Assembly: GCA_003427395.1 (NCBI GenBank)
Contig: BFEA01000242.1
Coordinates: 782,997-820,525, forward strand
Direction of reading: 5' to 3'
DNA: 37,529 bases
Source: Chara braunii
Lineage: Eukaryota; Streptophyta; Charophyceae; Charales; Characeae
Shown here: piece by piece, positions 1 through 10,296 of the stretch
Layout: each line of letters opens with the position of its first letter
Position numbering within the stretch: position 1 is the first letter of the stretch
Translations under genes and position numbers: made by a program
The notes under the pieces: model-generated
What the model was told of the DNA's origin: nothing
The model's input: only the letters and a program-made list of their open reading frames with translations
Databases searched by the model: none

Positions 1-58
1 CGCATTGAGAAGAGGTACCAAATGTTCGGGCGTTCGGCCCGTCCCGAACATCGGCAAC
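1..58 (-). mobile_element. Fragment of TA-associated non-autonomous element (family M)
   Basis: This is the terminal piece of an M-family element, cut by the window edge. Read on the minus strand it starts at a TA run and gives GTTGCC, then GGGACGGGCCGAACGCCCG, matching the left end of the copy at 1490 and of the copy at 26293. It is joined to the next minus-strand copy only by the short TA run at 59-68, so two copies sit in tandem across a TA microsatellite. Confidence 0.65.
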
Positions 59-68
59 TATATATATA

Positions 69-728
69 GGGTCACCAGCCCATACGTACGGAGGTNCCCG
101 GTCCGAACCCGACGACGTTCGGCCCCCGCCAAAAAATATTTCGGGGCCTTAAAATAATTATTTGTTTCTGAATTGTTTTTNGTAAGTTCTCTATGACGTG
201 AGGTACATGCCTGTAAATGTTCATGTCATTTGGCTAAGCCAAATAAGAATTAAAAATCGCCAAAGATGGCGGTGTCAAAACGTGCTCGCCCACGTATTTT
301 TTCAGTTTTTTACTTTTTGTTTTCACTTTAGTTCGGGGTTTGAACAATTTTATTATTTTTCGAAACTTTTTTAGTGGGTTTTGTATTCTGTGAAGTACAC
401 ATCTGTAAATTTTCACGGCATTTAGCTATGTCAAAAAAAAATAAAAAATTGCCAAAGATGGCGGTGTCGAAAACATGCTCGCGCACTCACTGAATTTAAT
501 TATCTTTTTATTTTTTTTAATTTTTATTATTAGTATTTGTTTTTCGTATTTTATTTTTATTTCAAATTTGGTATGGAATTCGGATATAATGCTCAAGAAA
601 ATCTTGTTGAATTTATTTTTCTCCATAACATTTTTTTTTTTTCAGATTTTTTTTGATGACGTTGTTTTTTTTTTTTTTTTTGGGGGGGGGTCTGCATTCG
701 GCCCGAACGTATGGGACCCCTTGGGCAT
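69..728 (-). mobile_element. Family M element, copy M1 (inverted)
   Basis: This non-coding repeat matches the copy at 26293-27230 over most of its length, in the opposite orientation. Its outer end at the TA run reads AGGGTCACCAGCCC, like the terminus of the other copies (consensus near CAGGGTTGCCRGCC). Inside, a block containing GCCAAAGATGGCGGTGTC appears twice (about 257-275 and 452-470), an internal duplication of about 190 bp. Long poly-T and G runs at 637-692 end the copy, and its terminal repeat at the right side is missing. It meets copy M2 head to head at 729-753. Ns at 96 and 181 are single ambiguous bases. Open frames here are AT-rich chance frames. Confidence 0.7.
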
Positions 729-1476
729 GCGTTCGGCCGTTCGGGCCGAACGCGGACCCCCCTCCTCAAAAAAAAAAACAAACAAAGTTTTCAAAAACTT
801 CCTAGGCTACCAGAGTGGCCCGGGGTTACTTGCCCGGCCGGGCAAAAAAAAAATAAAATAAATATCTTTAAATTTTATTTTTTATTCTTAATTTGGTGAA
901 GAATTTCAATGTGACCCTGGCGCAAAAATTGTTCACTTTATTTTTCTGCATAACATAGTTGTTTTTGGGATTTTTTGGATTTTTTTTTTTTTTTTTTTTT
1001 TTTGCTGGGGCCTTCCTTGGTCCTTGCACGAGCTGGCCACAGGGGACCCCGGCGGCCCGGCTGGTAGCCTAGAAAACTTCCGAAAAAAAACTATGTTATG
1101 GAGAAACATAAACTTAACAGCATTTGCCTGGGCCCTACATCCAAATTCTTTACCAAATTTGAATTAAAAATTCAATACATAAAATAAACATTATGATAAA
1201 AATAAGAAAAAATAAAAAAAGAATTAAAATGAGTTAGTGTGCCAGCACCTTTTCGACACCGCCATCTTTGCCGATTTTTAATTATTTTTTGGCATTGACA
1301 AATGCCCTGAAAACTTAAAAATATGTAGTTTATATAATTAATAACTCATTAAAAACTTTTCAAAAAATAATAAAACTTTTTAGGCCCCGAAATAGTTTTT
1401 GGCGGGGGCCGAACCTTGAGGTGTTCGGCCCCCGAACGAGACCCCGAACGCCCGAACGTTCGGTCAGGTAACCTTG
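729..1476 (+). mobile_element. Family M element, copy M2, carrying a nested MITE
   Basis: This plus-strand M copy is joined head to head with M1. The junction is a hairpin, GCGTTCGGCC (729-738) with GGCCGAACGC (744-753). The element is interrupted at 802-1072 by a MITE; removing the MITE and one target duplication restores the order seen near 26607-26640 (poly-A, CTGAAAA, TATGTTATGGAGAAA). It ends in the GC-rich block CCCGAACGCCCGAACG and the TA run at about 1476-1489. M1 and M2 together form an imperfect inverted repeat of roughly 1.4 kb. Confidence 0.65.
802..1072 (+). mobile_element. hAT-like MITE, copy H1 (271 bp)
   Basis: The ends are perfect 12-bp terminal inverted repeats, CTAGGCTACCAG at the left and CTGGTAGCCTAG at the right. 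It is flanked by an exact 8-bp direct duplication AAAACTTC (794-801 and 1073-1080). An 8-bp duplication with short inverted ends is the hallmark of hAT superfamily transposition. No coding capacity remains: the interior is poly-A/T plus GC-rich subterminal blocks (CCCGGCCGGGC; CCTTGCACGAGC). It is nested inside family M copy M2, so it inserted later. A second copy with its own duplication is at 8323-8608. The autonomous partner is not in this window. Confidence 0.88.
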
Positions 1477-1489
1477 TATATATATATAC

Positions 1490-2258
1490 AGTGTTGCCGG
1501 CTTTCGGGATGGGCCGAACACCCGAACCTGAACGCCCGAACGTTCGGGACGCCCTCTCGACGCGTTCGGACGTTCAGCCGAACGCCGACTCAAAAAAAAA
1601 AAAAAAAAAAAAAAAAAGAGTTTCCAAAAGATCTGAAAACAATATATGTGATGTAGAAAAATAAAGTAAACAACTTTTGCCTCAATAGTACATCCAAAGT
1701 CGTTACCAAATTTGAAATAAAAATCAAATACGAAAAATAAATAATATTACTGAAAATAAGAAAAAAAAAAACGTGAATGAAATTATTGTGTGGGCATGGA
1801 CGTTTTTGACATTACCATCTTTGGAGATTTTTCATTTTTTTTTGGCTTTGTCAAATGCCATGAAATTTTATACATATGTATCTTACATTATATAGAACTT
1901 ATAAATAAAGTTTGAAAAAATAATAATTTTTTTCATGCCCCGAAATAAAAGGAAAACAAAAAATTAAAAGGATAAAAAAACAAATTGGTAAGTGGGCAAG
2001 CAAGTTTTGACACCACCATCTTGGCCGATTTTTCATTATGTTTTGGCTTCAGAGAATGCCTTGCAAATTGACAGGCATGTAGCTTATATAACCAAGAAAT
2101 CACCTAAAAACATTCAGAAAAAAAAAAATAATTTTAGGTATCAAAATAAGTTTTGGCGGGGTCCGAACCCCTTCGAGTTATTGCCCCGTACGTGGACCCG
2201 AACATTCAAACGTTCGGGGGTCAGCTTAGGGGCCTTCGTACGTTCGGCCTGGCAACCC
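1490..2258 (+). mobile_element. Family M element, copy M3
   Basis: This near-complete plus-strand copy lies between TA runs. The left end is CAGTGTTGCCGGC and the right end, read inward on the minus strand, is AGGGTTGCCAGGCCG, giving imperfect terminal inverted repeats. Internal order matches copy M4 (26293-27230): GC-rich GAACGCCCGAACG block, poly-A, TTACCAAATTTGAA, two copies of the CACC(A/G)CCATCTTTGG block about 190 bp apart, then a GC-rich end. It encodes nothing. Insertion beside (TA)n in every copy resembles the habit of rice Micron-type MITEs, but relatedness to Micron is only an analogy. Confidence 0.7.
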
Positions 2259-2271
2259 TATATATATATAT

Positions 2272-2303
2272 ATGCCTACGGTTTACCGGGCAGTTCTATT
2301 TGA

Positions 2304-2304
<1 letters not shown>
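2272..2304 (-). mobile_element. End fragment of a second TA-associated element
   Basis: About 33 bp lie between two TA runs. On the minus strand it reads TCGTCAAATAGAACTGCCCG and continues to GGTAAACCGTAGGCA, closely matching 27272-27310 on the plus strand, which is also bounded by TA runs. It appears to be a solo terminus of that second element. Confidence 0.5.

Positions 2305-2355
<51 letters not shown>
2305..2355. repeat. (TA)n microsatellite
   Basis: About 50 bp of uninterrupted TA dinucleotides border the family M cluster on its right side. Confidence 0.97.
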
Positions 2356-2357
<2 letters not shown>

Positions 2358-2359
2358 TA

Positions 2360-3820
2360 TGATGCAATAACCAACTCATTGATCGACACCTCCTCTACCT
2401 TTATCCCACTATCGGTTATGTTGAGGAGACCACCCTACAACCATTTTAGACATTGCGCTTCTATGCTACCACAACCTCTAACTGGTCAATAAATCTTGTG
2501 GTGTTAAAAAAAACTTCACCATCATCTCGTCCACAGGGAGAGGAATTAGAGGTCCTATCCCTTTGTTAATTATTAAAACACACGATTCTTTTTCCTGTCA
2601 CTACCTTATCGACTTTTGACGTTTGTATTTTCAACCTCTACCTCACCCTCATCAGGCAAATATAATTACCCTCCCTTTTTACCGCACCATTTTTATTTTA
2701 ATATCATGCAATGATCATATATATGTTAAATGATTACTAAAGTTTTTGTAATTTCACCGTTGACGATGTTGTACACGTACTTGTCGAAGCGCATAAATTT
2801 TTGTTCTTCTTCTTGCATTTTGTTCACTCATACCTTGTTAAAAAAAAAATGGATAGATAGAAAAGTACATTAAAATAAAACAAGATAGATAAATAAAAAG
2901 GTGGAAAAAAATATTCATATAAAAAATAATAAACATATTGACGGAAGATGTGCAATCGTGGGTACTCGGGCACTTAGATAGATTCATAGATAAACATGTA
3001 TACAGGTTGTTTTCCAACTGTATAAAGTTATTACAAATACATTTGCATTCGTTTCAATTGTATTATTTTCCATTTGATACATTACATGTGCATCATCGAT
3101 AGTACAACTTAAATAGTTAGAGAAAAATAATGAGATTATATCACCCCCGAAGTAATATTGATAGTAACATCCGGGATACATTAATAATTAAGTTTAAAAT
3201 CATAACACCCTAATTACCAAAACCATGAGGAGGCGGCGATGTTTGTTGATTGTTATAATGTTGCCAACAATCTTGCATATTAACAACTATTTCTCGGAAA
3301 TACAGTGTGTACTCAAAAAAAAGTCACAAAATGCTGTGCAAGATTGAGATTCATGACCTTAAAAACGAGCAAACACATTATTATATCTTACTACATTGAT
3401 GCATCGAGGTTTTAACTCGTATGGACTTGACCTTCTCTGTGGGAAGAGTGCGAGCCGACGAGTTGAACTCGTCATGTATATGACGCGACATGTTGATCCC
3501 CTTATTTTTTACCACATCAAATAGGTTATTATCCATTTTGTTCTCCATCGGAAATATCCACTATCATCATTTTTCGTTTGTTTTCTTAGCATATAAAGAA
3601 TGGGATAAAAGGGTGATGATATTTGTGCCCTTGCAAAATGTGATTTTTTACTATTCGAGACAACGACCTTAAAATAAGTGACAAACAAAAGAAATATCAT
3701 GTTTATTAGGACCACGCGAGATGAACGAGCGGATTGATACATTGATCGATCACGAAGTTTTTCATGCTAAAAAAAAATTATCCACAAACATTGTGATATT
3801 TGTTGATAAACAAAAATAGA
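2360..3820. other. AT-rich unique DNA, no gene seen
   Basis: No open frame of convincing length, no RNA gene and no clear repeat was seen here. The longest frames (about 60-77 codons) have no recognisable motif. Confidence 0.5.
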
Positions 3821-3824
3821 TTTT

Positions 3825-4735
3825 GAGATGAATGGGTAAAATGATGAATGAATTGATATATAGGTGCACAAATTTATGGATGAATATAAAAATGGACGAG
3901 AGGGTGAATGAATGTATAAATGAAAACAAACATGAAAGATTTGAACGAATTGAATATGATCGGGACGAATTGGGTGGAATCGGATTTCATTGCATCATAT
4001 TGCATCAAATCGGATTCGAGTACAAGAGATTGTGGTGGATAGTGTACAAGTGGATGAAATTGAATTATGGTAGATTTGATTGCATTTAATGCGAATTGAT
4101 TGTACAGGGTTCAATTCGAAAGAGTAAACTTATAATTTTTTGGTTTCGATAATTGGTATTAGTTTCATGTATGAATGAATTAATGAATGAGTGAATTGAG
4201 ATATATTTCATCGGGTCAAGTTCGGTTGGAAACATTTGGAAATAGGGTTGATCATGATCGTTGAGTTTGAGGATTGATAGAATTGAAGTGAATTGAAATT
4301 TGTTTAATTGGGTAGGATGCTTACTCAGATCAGGTACAGTTGAAGTGGGTTGGGTTTGATTAGTTAGATGGGTGTAAATAAAATGGATTGATGGATGGAT
4401 GGTTGGATAACTAGATGGATTGAGGGATGGATCAAAAGTAGGATGAATGAATAAATAAATGGACGGATGGATGCATGGATGGATGGATGAGCGGATGGCG
4501 AGATCGATGGATTGATAGATTGAAAGATGGATGGATGAAGGGATAGAGGAATGGATGGATGGAGGGACAAAGGAATGAAGCGATAGAGGGATACATGGAT
4601 AAATGGATGGATGAGGGGGGTAGATAAACCAATAGATGGATGAAGAGGGTAAATAAATGAATGGATGAATGAAAGGTAGCAAGGAAGGATAAATGCATAG
4701 TTTGATAGATGAATGAAAAGAGGGATACATTGTAT
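3825..4735. repeat. Degenerate GAAT / GGAT tetranucleotide repeat
   Basis: From 3825 the sequence is rich in GAAT and ATTGAAT words, and from about 4383 to 4720 it becomes a decayed (GGAT)n tract. The minus-strand 227-codon frame across it (4086-4769) is only translated repeat: its protein is dominated by His-Pro-Ser-Ile units, so it is not a gene. Substitutions are spread throughout, so the tract is old. Confidence 0.85.
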
Positions 4736-4795
4736 TCAAGCTGATGTGAAGGTCGACATATTTTAACATTTTTCTTATTGAACCGTATGACCTAA

Positions 4796-5460
4796 TGTTA
4801 GGATTTTGTTTGTCTTAACAATTTGATTACAAGATGGGAAACTTCTCGTACATTGTTTGTTGTGATCGTTGGGATGAGTAAGGCCCTCTGGTCGAGAGAA
4901 GGTTAACAACAGTCGTATTTTTCATCACCACTTCAGGACACCCTTCACCACTTCAAGATGTATCCGGCCTAAACATGTGGTTTTCAGGGTTTTCGTACCT
5001 TTCACCACTTCAGGACCATTCAGGTTTGAAAATCCTGAATGGTCCTGAAGTGGTGAAAGCTCCGAAGACCCTGAAAACCACCTCTTTAGACAGGCTGCAT
5101 CCTCAAGTGGTAAAGGGTGGTTTTCATAGCCTTGAGACCTTTCACCGCTTCAGGACCATTTAGGATTTTCAGACTGCCCAAAACTCTCACTTGGCCACTT
5201 CAGGACACCCTTCACAACTTCAGGATGAAGCCTGCTTAAACAGGTGGTTTTCAGGGTCTTCGGACCTTTCACCACTTCAGGACCATTCAGGATTTTCATG
5301 CTGCAAAAAACTCTCACTTCAGAATTTTCATTTCTTAATTTTCGATTACCCGATAACCGCTTGTGCTCTGGTCAAGCTTAACTCGAACCACAGTTGGGCA
5401 TACACAGTATCTAACAAATTATGTGTAATTTTTATTTTGGTTGTTGTTTAACATTTTACA
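4796..5460 (+). repeat. AT-rich host repeat interrupted by a foldback MITE
   Basis: The segments 4796-4893 and 5374-5450 are the two halves of one repeat: GATTACAAGATGGGAAA, a GTTGGGAT motif, then AAGCTTAACTCGAACC, CAGTTGGGCATAC. A related uninterrupted copy at about 5620-5800 has GATTACAAGTTGGAAATC, two GGTTGTTGGGAT motifs and TCAAGTCTAACCTGAACC directly joined. That copy serves as an empty site for the foldback element. Confidence 0.65.
4894..5365 (+). mobile_element. Foldback hAT-like MITE, copy E1 (472 bp)
   Basis: The element is bounded by an exact 8-bp direct repeat CTCTGGTC (4886-4893 and 5366-5373). It begins GAGAGAAGGTTAACAAC and ends CCCGATAACCGCTTGTG, giving weak terminal inverted repeats around GGTTA. 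The interior is built from a unit of about 120 bp (CACTTCAGGACACCC ... GGTGGTTTTCAGGG ... CACCACTTCAGGACC) present in plus, minus and plus orientation. The first plus and minus units form a foldback, with perfect 22-bp inner arms at 5003-5024 and 5034-5055 around a 9-nt loop, and imperfect pairing out to about 4942 and 5117. No coding capacity. Copy E2 is at 32504-32954. The 8-bp duplication suggests hAT; the class is inferred. Confidence 0.85.
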
Positions 5461-5495
5461 TTTTTGTAGATGACTTGTCACGTAATTACAATTTT

Positions 5496-5935
5496 TTCCT
5501 TCTTCATATTTGTTATTGATTTGTTACGTAATAATAAAACAAGTGGAGGAAAGGTGATGGGAAAATCGACAGGTTTGGATATTGTCAAACTTGAACAACA
5601 TGAATGAATGTTAAATTATGTTTTCATGATAGCATTCGATTACAAGTTGGAAATCGAATAAAATTTTCCTGATATCATTTGCTATGGTTGTTGGGATGGC
5701 ATTTGTTATGGTTGTTGGGATAAGGAAAACTTCATAGTCAAGTCTAACCTGAACCAAAGTAAGGCATAAACCATATGAATTAAACTATGTATTATGTTTT
5801 ATTGTTGATTTATTACATTATCATAAAACATTATTTTTTGTATTATATTGTTGCTTTGCCACATAACCACAAAATCTTGTTTTTCATATTTTGTTGTTGA
5901 TTTATCATGTAATCACAAAATAAGTGGAGGAAAAT
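5496..5935 (+). repeat. Diverged direct AT-rich repeats
   Basis: The phrase TTGTTGATTTRTTACRT, followed by TAATAATAAAACAAGTGGAGGAAA in one copy and a close variant in the other, recurs at about 5505-5555 and 5890-5935. A short GGTTGTTGGGAT duplication sits at 5685-5725. These flank the empty-site copy of the host repeat. No gene is seen. Confidence 0.5.
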
Positions 5936-6600
5936 GAAAAAAATGTAGAATAATATTCATCACACTTATCTTCATCTTCTTCTTCTTTTGACGTATTTTC
6001 AAAGTTATATGAGTTTTGTGAGTTTTAGTGAAAGCACATAAAGGCATGAAGGATAGAAATGAGCAAAAAAAAACACAAGTCGTGAAAACGACGAAGAAGA
6101 AGTGCATGATGGAAAAAATAAAACGAAGATGAGGACGACGAAGAGACATAAAAATAAAAAGTTTGTTTTTTGTCATTCCCATATTTTCCGAACAATAGAA
6201 AGACATGACGGAAGTAGAAGAGAAGCACGAGTCTGGAAAAAAATATATAAGGAAGTAGAAATACAATAAGTTAAAATAGAAGAAGAATTCTAAGTAAAGG
6301 AAGACAAACAAGAATGAAAAAAAAAAATGGAAAAAAAAATAGCTAAGAAAAATAACTATCTGTCTACTGCCCGAAAGGATGAGGCAGAAGCGTGATGCTA
6401 CGACATTTATGGATGTGCGTAGTTCTCTTTATTTTATACTCTGTGTACTCCACGAAAAGCGATTAAACCGTCACTCCCCCCTACAATAGAAAACCCTCGG
6501 CAAAGTGAGTTAAGGTCGGGTTCTACGGAGGGGCGGCGACCGTTCATCACCGACGGGTCTAATCCCTCCATTTGAAAATCGCAACTTTAACGATTTTTCA
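5936..6600. other. AT-rich DNA, no gene seen
   Basis: Purine-rich on the plus strand (many GAAGA words), which creates minus-strand Phe/Ser/Leu-rich frames (up to 132 codons at 5913-6311) without recognisable motifs. The stretch 6360-6600 is more GC-rich but shows nothing identifiable. Confidence 0.5.
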
Positions 6601-6620
6601 TGCTCGGAACATAAAATCAT

Positions 6621-7752
6621 TTTGATTGTGAAATAATCGCCTCACCTATTCGGCTCATTCCAATTTTCTTATGCAAATTTTATTTTTTCCGTTTACCTAA
6701 TTTTTTACTCTATGCTACTCCTACCTCTCATAAAACGGCATTACCAATCCCCCGAAGTGGCAGAGTGGCGATCTAAATTTTCAAGGTTTTTTCACGGTCA
6801 TTTTAAGAAGCATCCCACACCTTTTAAGTGAGAAATGTCACTTGTCCATAGAGTGGGAAAAAAAAGGATTACAATGGCCTTAAACCCCAAGGTAAAAGTT
6901 TGTTTTCATGCAAAATGCATTTTTTTCAGTTTTCAAGATTTTTAGGATTTTGAAGGTTTGCCTAAACAGTTATTTTTGAAACTCCAACATACACCAAACT
7001 TAGTACACGTAGACCTCGACCGAAAATAAAATAAGGGGGGGGGGAGGAAGCCGAAAAAACTTATTCCCAAATGAATTTTTTAATGTTGGCCTATGCTACC
7101 AGACTGGCCGTCTGGGTCGCCATGTTTTCCCAAGTGGCCCGGTTTGATTGTGAAATAATCGCCTCACCTATTCGACTCATTCCAATTTTCTTATGCAAAT
7201 TTTATTTTTTTCATTTACCCAATTTTTTACTCTATGCTACTCCTACCGCCTCACCTATTCGACTCATTCCAATTTTCTTATGCAAATTTTATTTTTTCCA
7301 TTTACCCAATTTTTCACTCTATGCTACTCCTACCTCTCATTAAACGACATTACCAGTTCCGCGAAGTGGGAGGGTGACGATCGAAATTTTCAAGGTTTTT
7401 TCACGGTGATTTTAAGAAGCGTCCCACACCTTTTAAGCGAGACATGTCACCAGTCCATAGAGTGGGAAAAAAAAAGGATTACAATGGCCTTAAACCTCAA
7501 CGTAAAAGTTTGTTTTCATGCAAAATGCATTTTTTTCAGTTTTCAAGATTTTCAGGATTTTCAAGGTTGGCCTAAACAATTATTTTTGAAACTCCAACAT
7601 ACACCAAACTTAGTACACGTAGACCTCGACGGAAAATAAAACAAGGGGGGGGGGGGGAGGAAGCCGTAAAAACTTATTCCCAAATAAATTTTTTAATGTT
7701 GGCCTATGCTACCAGACTGGCCGTCTGGGTCGCCATGTTTTTCCAAGTGACC
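6621..7752 (+). repeat. Tandem duplication of about 522 bp
   Basis: The sequence starting TTTGATTGTGAAATAATCGC at 6621 recurs at 7143, and the unit runs to about 7752. A smaller 87-bp part (CGCCTCACCTATTCGACTC at 7160 and 7247) is duplicated again in the second unit. Shared landmarks include TTCAAGGTTTTTTCACGGT, TTTGTTTTCATGCAAAATGC and CTTAGTACACGTAGACC. Each unit ends with a partial H-family MITE terminus (7091 and 7704). The units differ by scattered point changes, so this is a real but not very recent duplication. Frames of 90 and 148 codons across it are not conserved genes. Confidence 0.9.
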
Positions 7753-7890
7753 CGGTTGTGCAAGGACCAAGAAAGGTTTTAAAATAAATAAATAATGATA
7801 AAATAATCCAAAAATAAATTATGTAATGTCAAAAAATAAACTGAACAACTTTTGCCTCAGGTTCACATCGAAATTGTTTACTAATTTTTT
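7704..7890 (-). mobile_element. Truncated H-family MITE, copy H3
   Basis: It starts with CTATGCTACCAG, a one-base variant of the H terminal repeat. It continues on the plus strand as GTGCAAGGACCA, then poly-A/T, AATCCAAAAATAAATTATG and TAAACTGAACAACTTTTGCC, which is the reverse complement of the right part of copy H2 (8323-8608). The left end of the element is missing. A shorter fragment of the same terminus is at 7091-7142 in the first duplicated unit. Confidence 0.7.
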
Positions 7891-8019
7891 ATTATTATTA
7901 TTTTTTTGCCCATTCGGACAATGGTCCGGAGTCATTTTGGAAGTCGAGGTGTTGTGGGGATTAACCAGGTCTAGAATGTGGGGATCCCTATTAACCACAT
8001 GTGTTTTTACATCCTTATG

Positions 8020-8312
8020 AAGTGTGTACTTCTTTTTCTTATTCTTTAAATAACAAAAGAAAGTTATAATTAATAAAAAAGAAGAAAAAATACAAACCAT
8101 ATGAGAAGAAAAATAAGTAGAGGTGGGTCAAAAAATAGAAGAATGAGAGTTATCTTCCTTTATACATAAAGTGTGTACTTCTTTTTCTTATTCTTTAAAA
8201 AACAGAAAAACGTTATAAAGGATTAAAAAAAAAATAAAAAAAATCATATGAGAATAAAAATAAGTATGGGTGGGGCAAAAAATAAAAGAATGAGAGAGAT
8301 ATATATTTTTTT
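8020..8312 (+). repeat. Tandem duplication of about 149 bp
   Basis: AGTGTGTACTTCTTTTTC, followed by TTATTCTTTAAA, occurs at 8021 and again at 8170. Both are followed by a CATATGAGAA motif and GGTGGG(T/G)CAAAAAATA. AT-rich and non-coding. Confidence 0.8.
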
Positions 8313-8322
8313 CCCTTTAATA

Positions 8323-8608
8323 CTAGGCTACCAGAGTAGCCCGGGTCCACTTACGCAGCTGAGCGAAAAAAATAAAATAAAATTTAAAAAAAAAAAAAAT
8401 AAAAAAAATTAATGTTAATTTTGTAAAACATTTGGGTGTGACCTTGAGGCAAAAGTTGTTCAGTTTATTTTTCTGCATAACTAAGTTTTGTTTTTCAGAT
8501 TTTTTGGATTTTTTTTTTTTTTTTTTTTTATGGGACTTTCCCTGGTCCTTGCACGGCCGGGTTGCACGGGAAAATAGGGTGACCCGGGCGACCCGGCTGG
8601 TAACCTAG
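8323..8608 (+). mobile_element. hAT-like MITE, copy H2 (286 bp)
   Basis: It begins CTAGGCTACCAG and ends CTGGTAACCTAG, with one mismatch between the inverted ends. An exact 8-bp duplication CTTTAATA flanks it (8315-8322 and 8609-8616). The interior matches copy H1: GAGCGAAAAAA, poly-A, GTGTGACCTTGAGGCAAAAG, TTTTTCTGCATAAC, poly-T, GGTCCTTGCACGG. The independent duplication confirms separate insertion of the same mobile family. Confidence 0.9.
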
Positions 8609-8965
8609 CTTTAATATATATATGGTTTCTTTTTTTTTTAATAGGAAAAAAACCTCAAGGATAGGAACAATTCATGAGACAAAAAAAAAAAAAAGATGTA
8701 ACAGTTGAGAAAAAAATCAATATTAAATTCCCCCTAGGCGGGAGGTGTCTCTTTGTTGTAGAATGAAATCTGCGTTGTGCATATGCATAGACCCTTTTCC
8801 GATTACTGATGAGATTACAAGTGTTTTCCTATTACTAGGTCCCTTTCGGGTTAGGCAGGTACTATGGGTCCTCTGAGGTGTACGATTACCAAAATTTGCC
8901 TTTGTATTTGGTAATCTTTGAATTAAATTTTCTAAATTGAATATAGTTTGATTTTTTTTTTTTTT

Positions 8966-9012
8966 AGGTAGCTCGGTTGGTTAGAGCAAAGGACTTTGAA
9001 GACTGGTACTTG
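8966..9012 (+). tRNA. tRNA-like fragment, possibly trnF-derived (not functional)
   Basis: GGTAGCTCGGTTGGTTAGAG followed by CAAAGGACT resembles the D arm and 5' anticodon arm of an organellar-type phenylalanine tRNA, including the A-box pattern TAGCTCGGTTGG. After GGACT the match fails: the 3' anticodon strand should read TCCTT but reads GACTGG, and no T arm or acceptor end follows. It is preceded by a T run. It may be a broken organelle-derived copy or a SINE head. Confidence 0.35.
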
Positions 9013-10190
9013 AGAACATATTGATGAAACAAACAAAATACGAACAGTTAACAAAATATAATCATAAATCTTCGGTTGTAACTGAATGTGTAGTAAATTC
9101 ATAAATGTTGTATTTAAGGTAGACAACAAATTTCAAATAATGAGAACTACGCTAAACGATTGCAACGAACAATTGACTTTCAACCTAACACTTCGTTGAT
9201 AGGTAAGGTAGAAAGAATCAAACATGATCCAAATCGTTCTTTTTGGATTGCCCTGGTACGTTGGTACTCTGGATCTACCCAACCTCAACAAAAAAGTAAA
9301 TAACAGGGAGTCTATTGTACTAATTGTTCATACTTCCTTCGCAGTGTGCCTCTGGTACTTTTTTTTTGTATAATTTTATTTGTCTCATGTATCATTACAA
9401 CTATCGGGTGTCCATCACTAACTTACGGGACGTATGAACACAATGTTGTTCGAACTCCTACAGTCCAATGACATAACTTACAAAAACTCGATAAACGTGA
9501 TGAGTATGAAAATGGTGAAAAAAAAAAAAAAAAGATTTTCAACTAACTCTTGTTTAAATAACATTAATGACCTATAAAAAAACAGAAAAAAAAAAAAAAT
9601 AATAATGATAATAAGAAAAACAAGTATGAATAATGTAACACACTATGCATTATCGATGTACATGAGTATGAAAAAAAATAGGAAGAAAAATGAAGAGAAG
9701 AAGGAGTAAAATGGAAAAAAAAAGAAAAAGGAAGTAAAAGAAGAAGAGGTAGACACATTATACTATATAAGAAATACACTGTTAAAACATTAGTTTTTTT
9801 CATTATCGAATAAAATACACAATATGAAGATGAAGAAAAGAAAAGAAAAAGAAGCAATAACAACGAAAAACGGGGAAAAAAAATAGATAATTTTTATGAA
9901 GAAAATATATTGTTGAAAATTAAAATACTATCATTTTTTAATTGTTGAAGAAAACAAATATAAGTATGGTATTGGGTTTTCTGTTGCAATCTCTTTAGGT
10001 ATCCGACGAAGTAAGGAAAAAATTAGTGAAACTTCAGTTGCCCCGAACAATGTGAGGTGTCCTTACTAATCACTTCGATAATAATAATATTAAGTCATAC
10101 CACGTATTGCAAAAAAAATAAAAACAATTATATGAAAAAGATTGGGATGACATAGTCATACTTGCATACCACTTCACATCCGTTTCCTTG
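9013..10190. other. AT-rich DNA, no gene seen
   Basis: Purine-rich stretches (9660-9860) give a minus-strand Phe/Ser/Leu-rich frame of 99 codons that is compositional. No RNA gene or repeat boundary was seen. Confidence 0.5.

Positions 10191-10296
<106 letters not shown>

Noticed and set aside
4086-4769. 227-codon minus-strand frame
   Set aside because: It is a translated GGAT/ATCC microsatellite, rich in His-Pro-Ser-Ile units.
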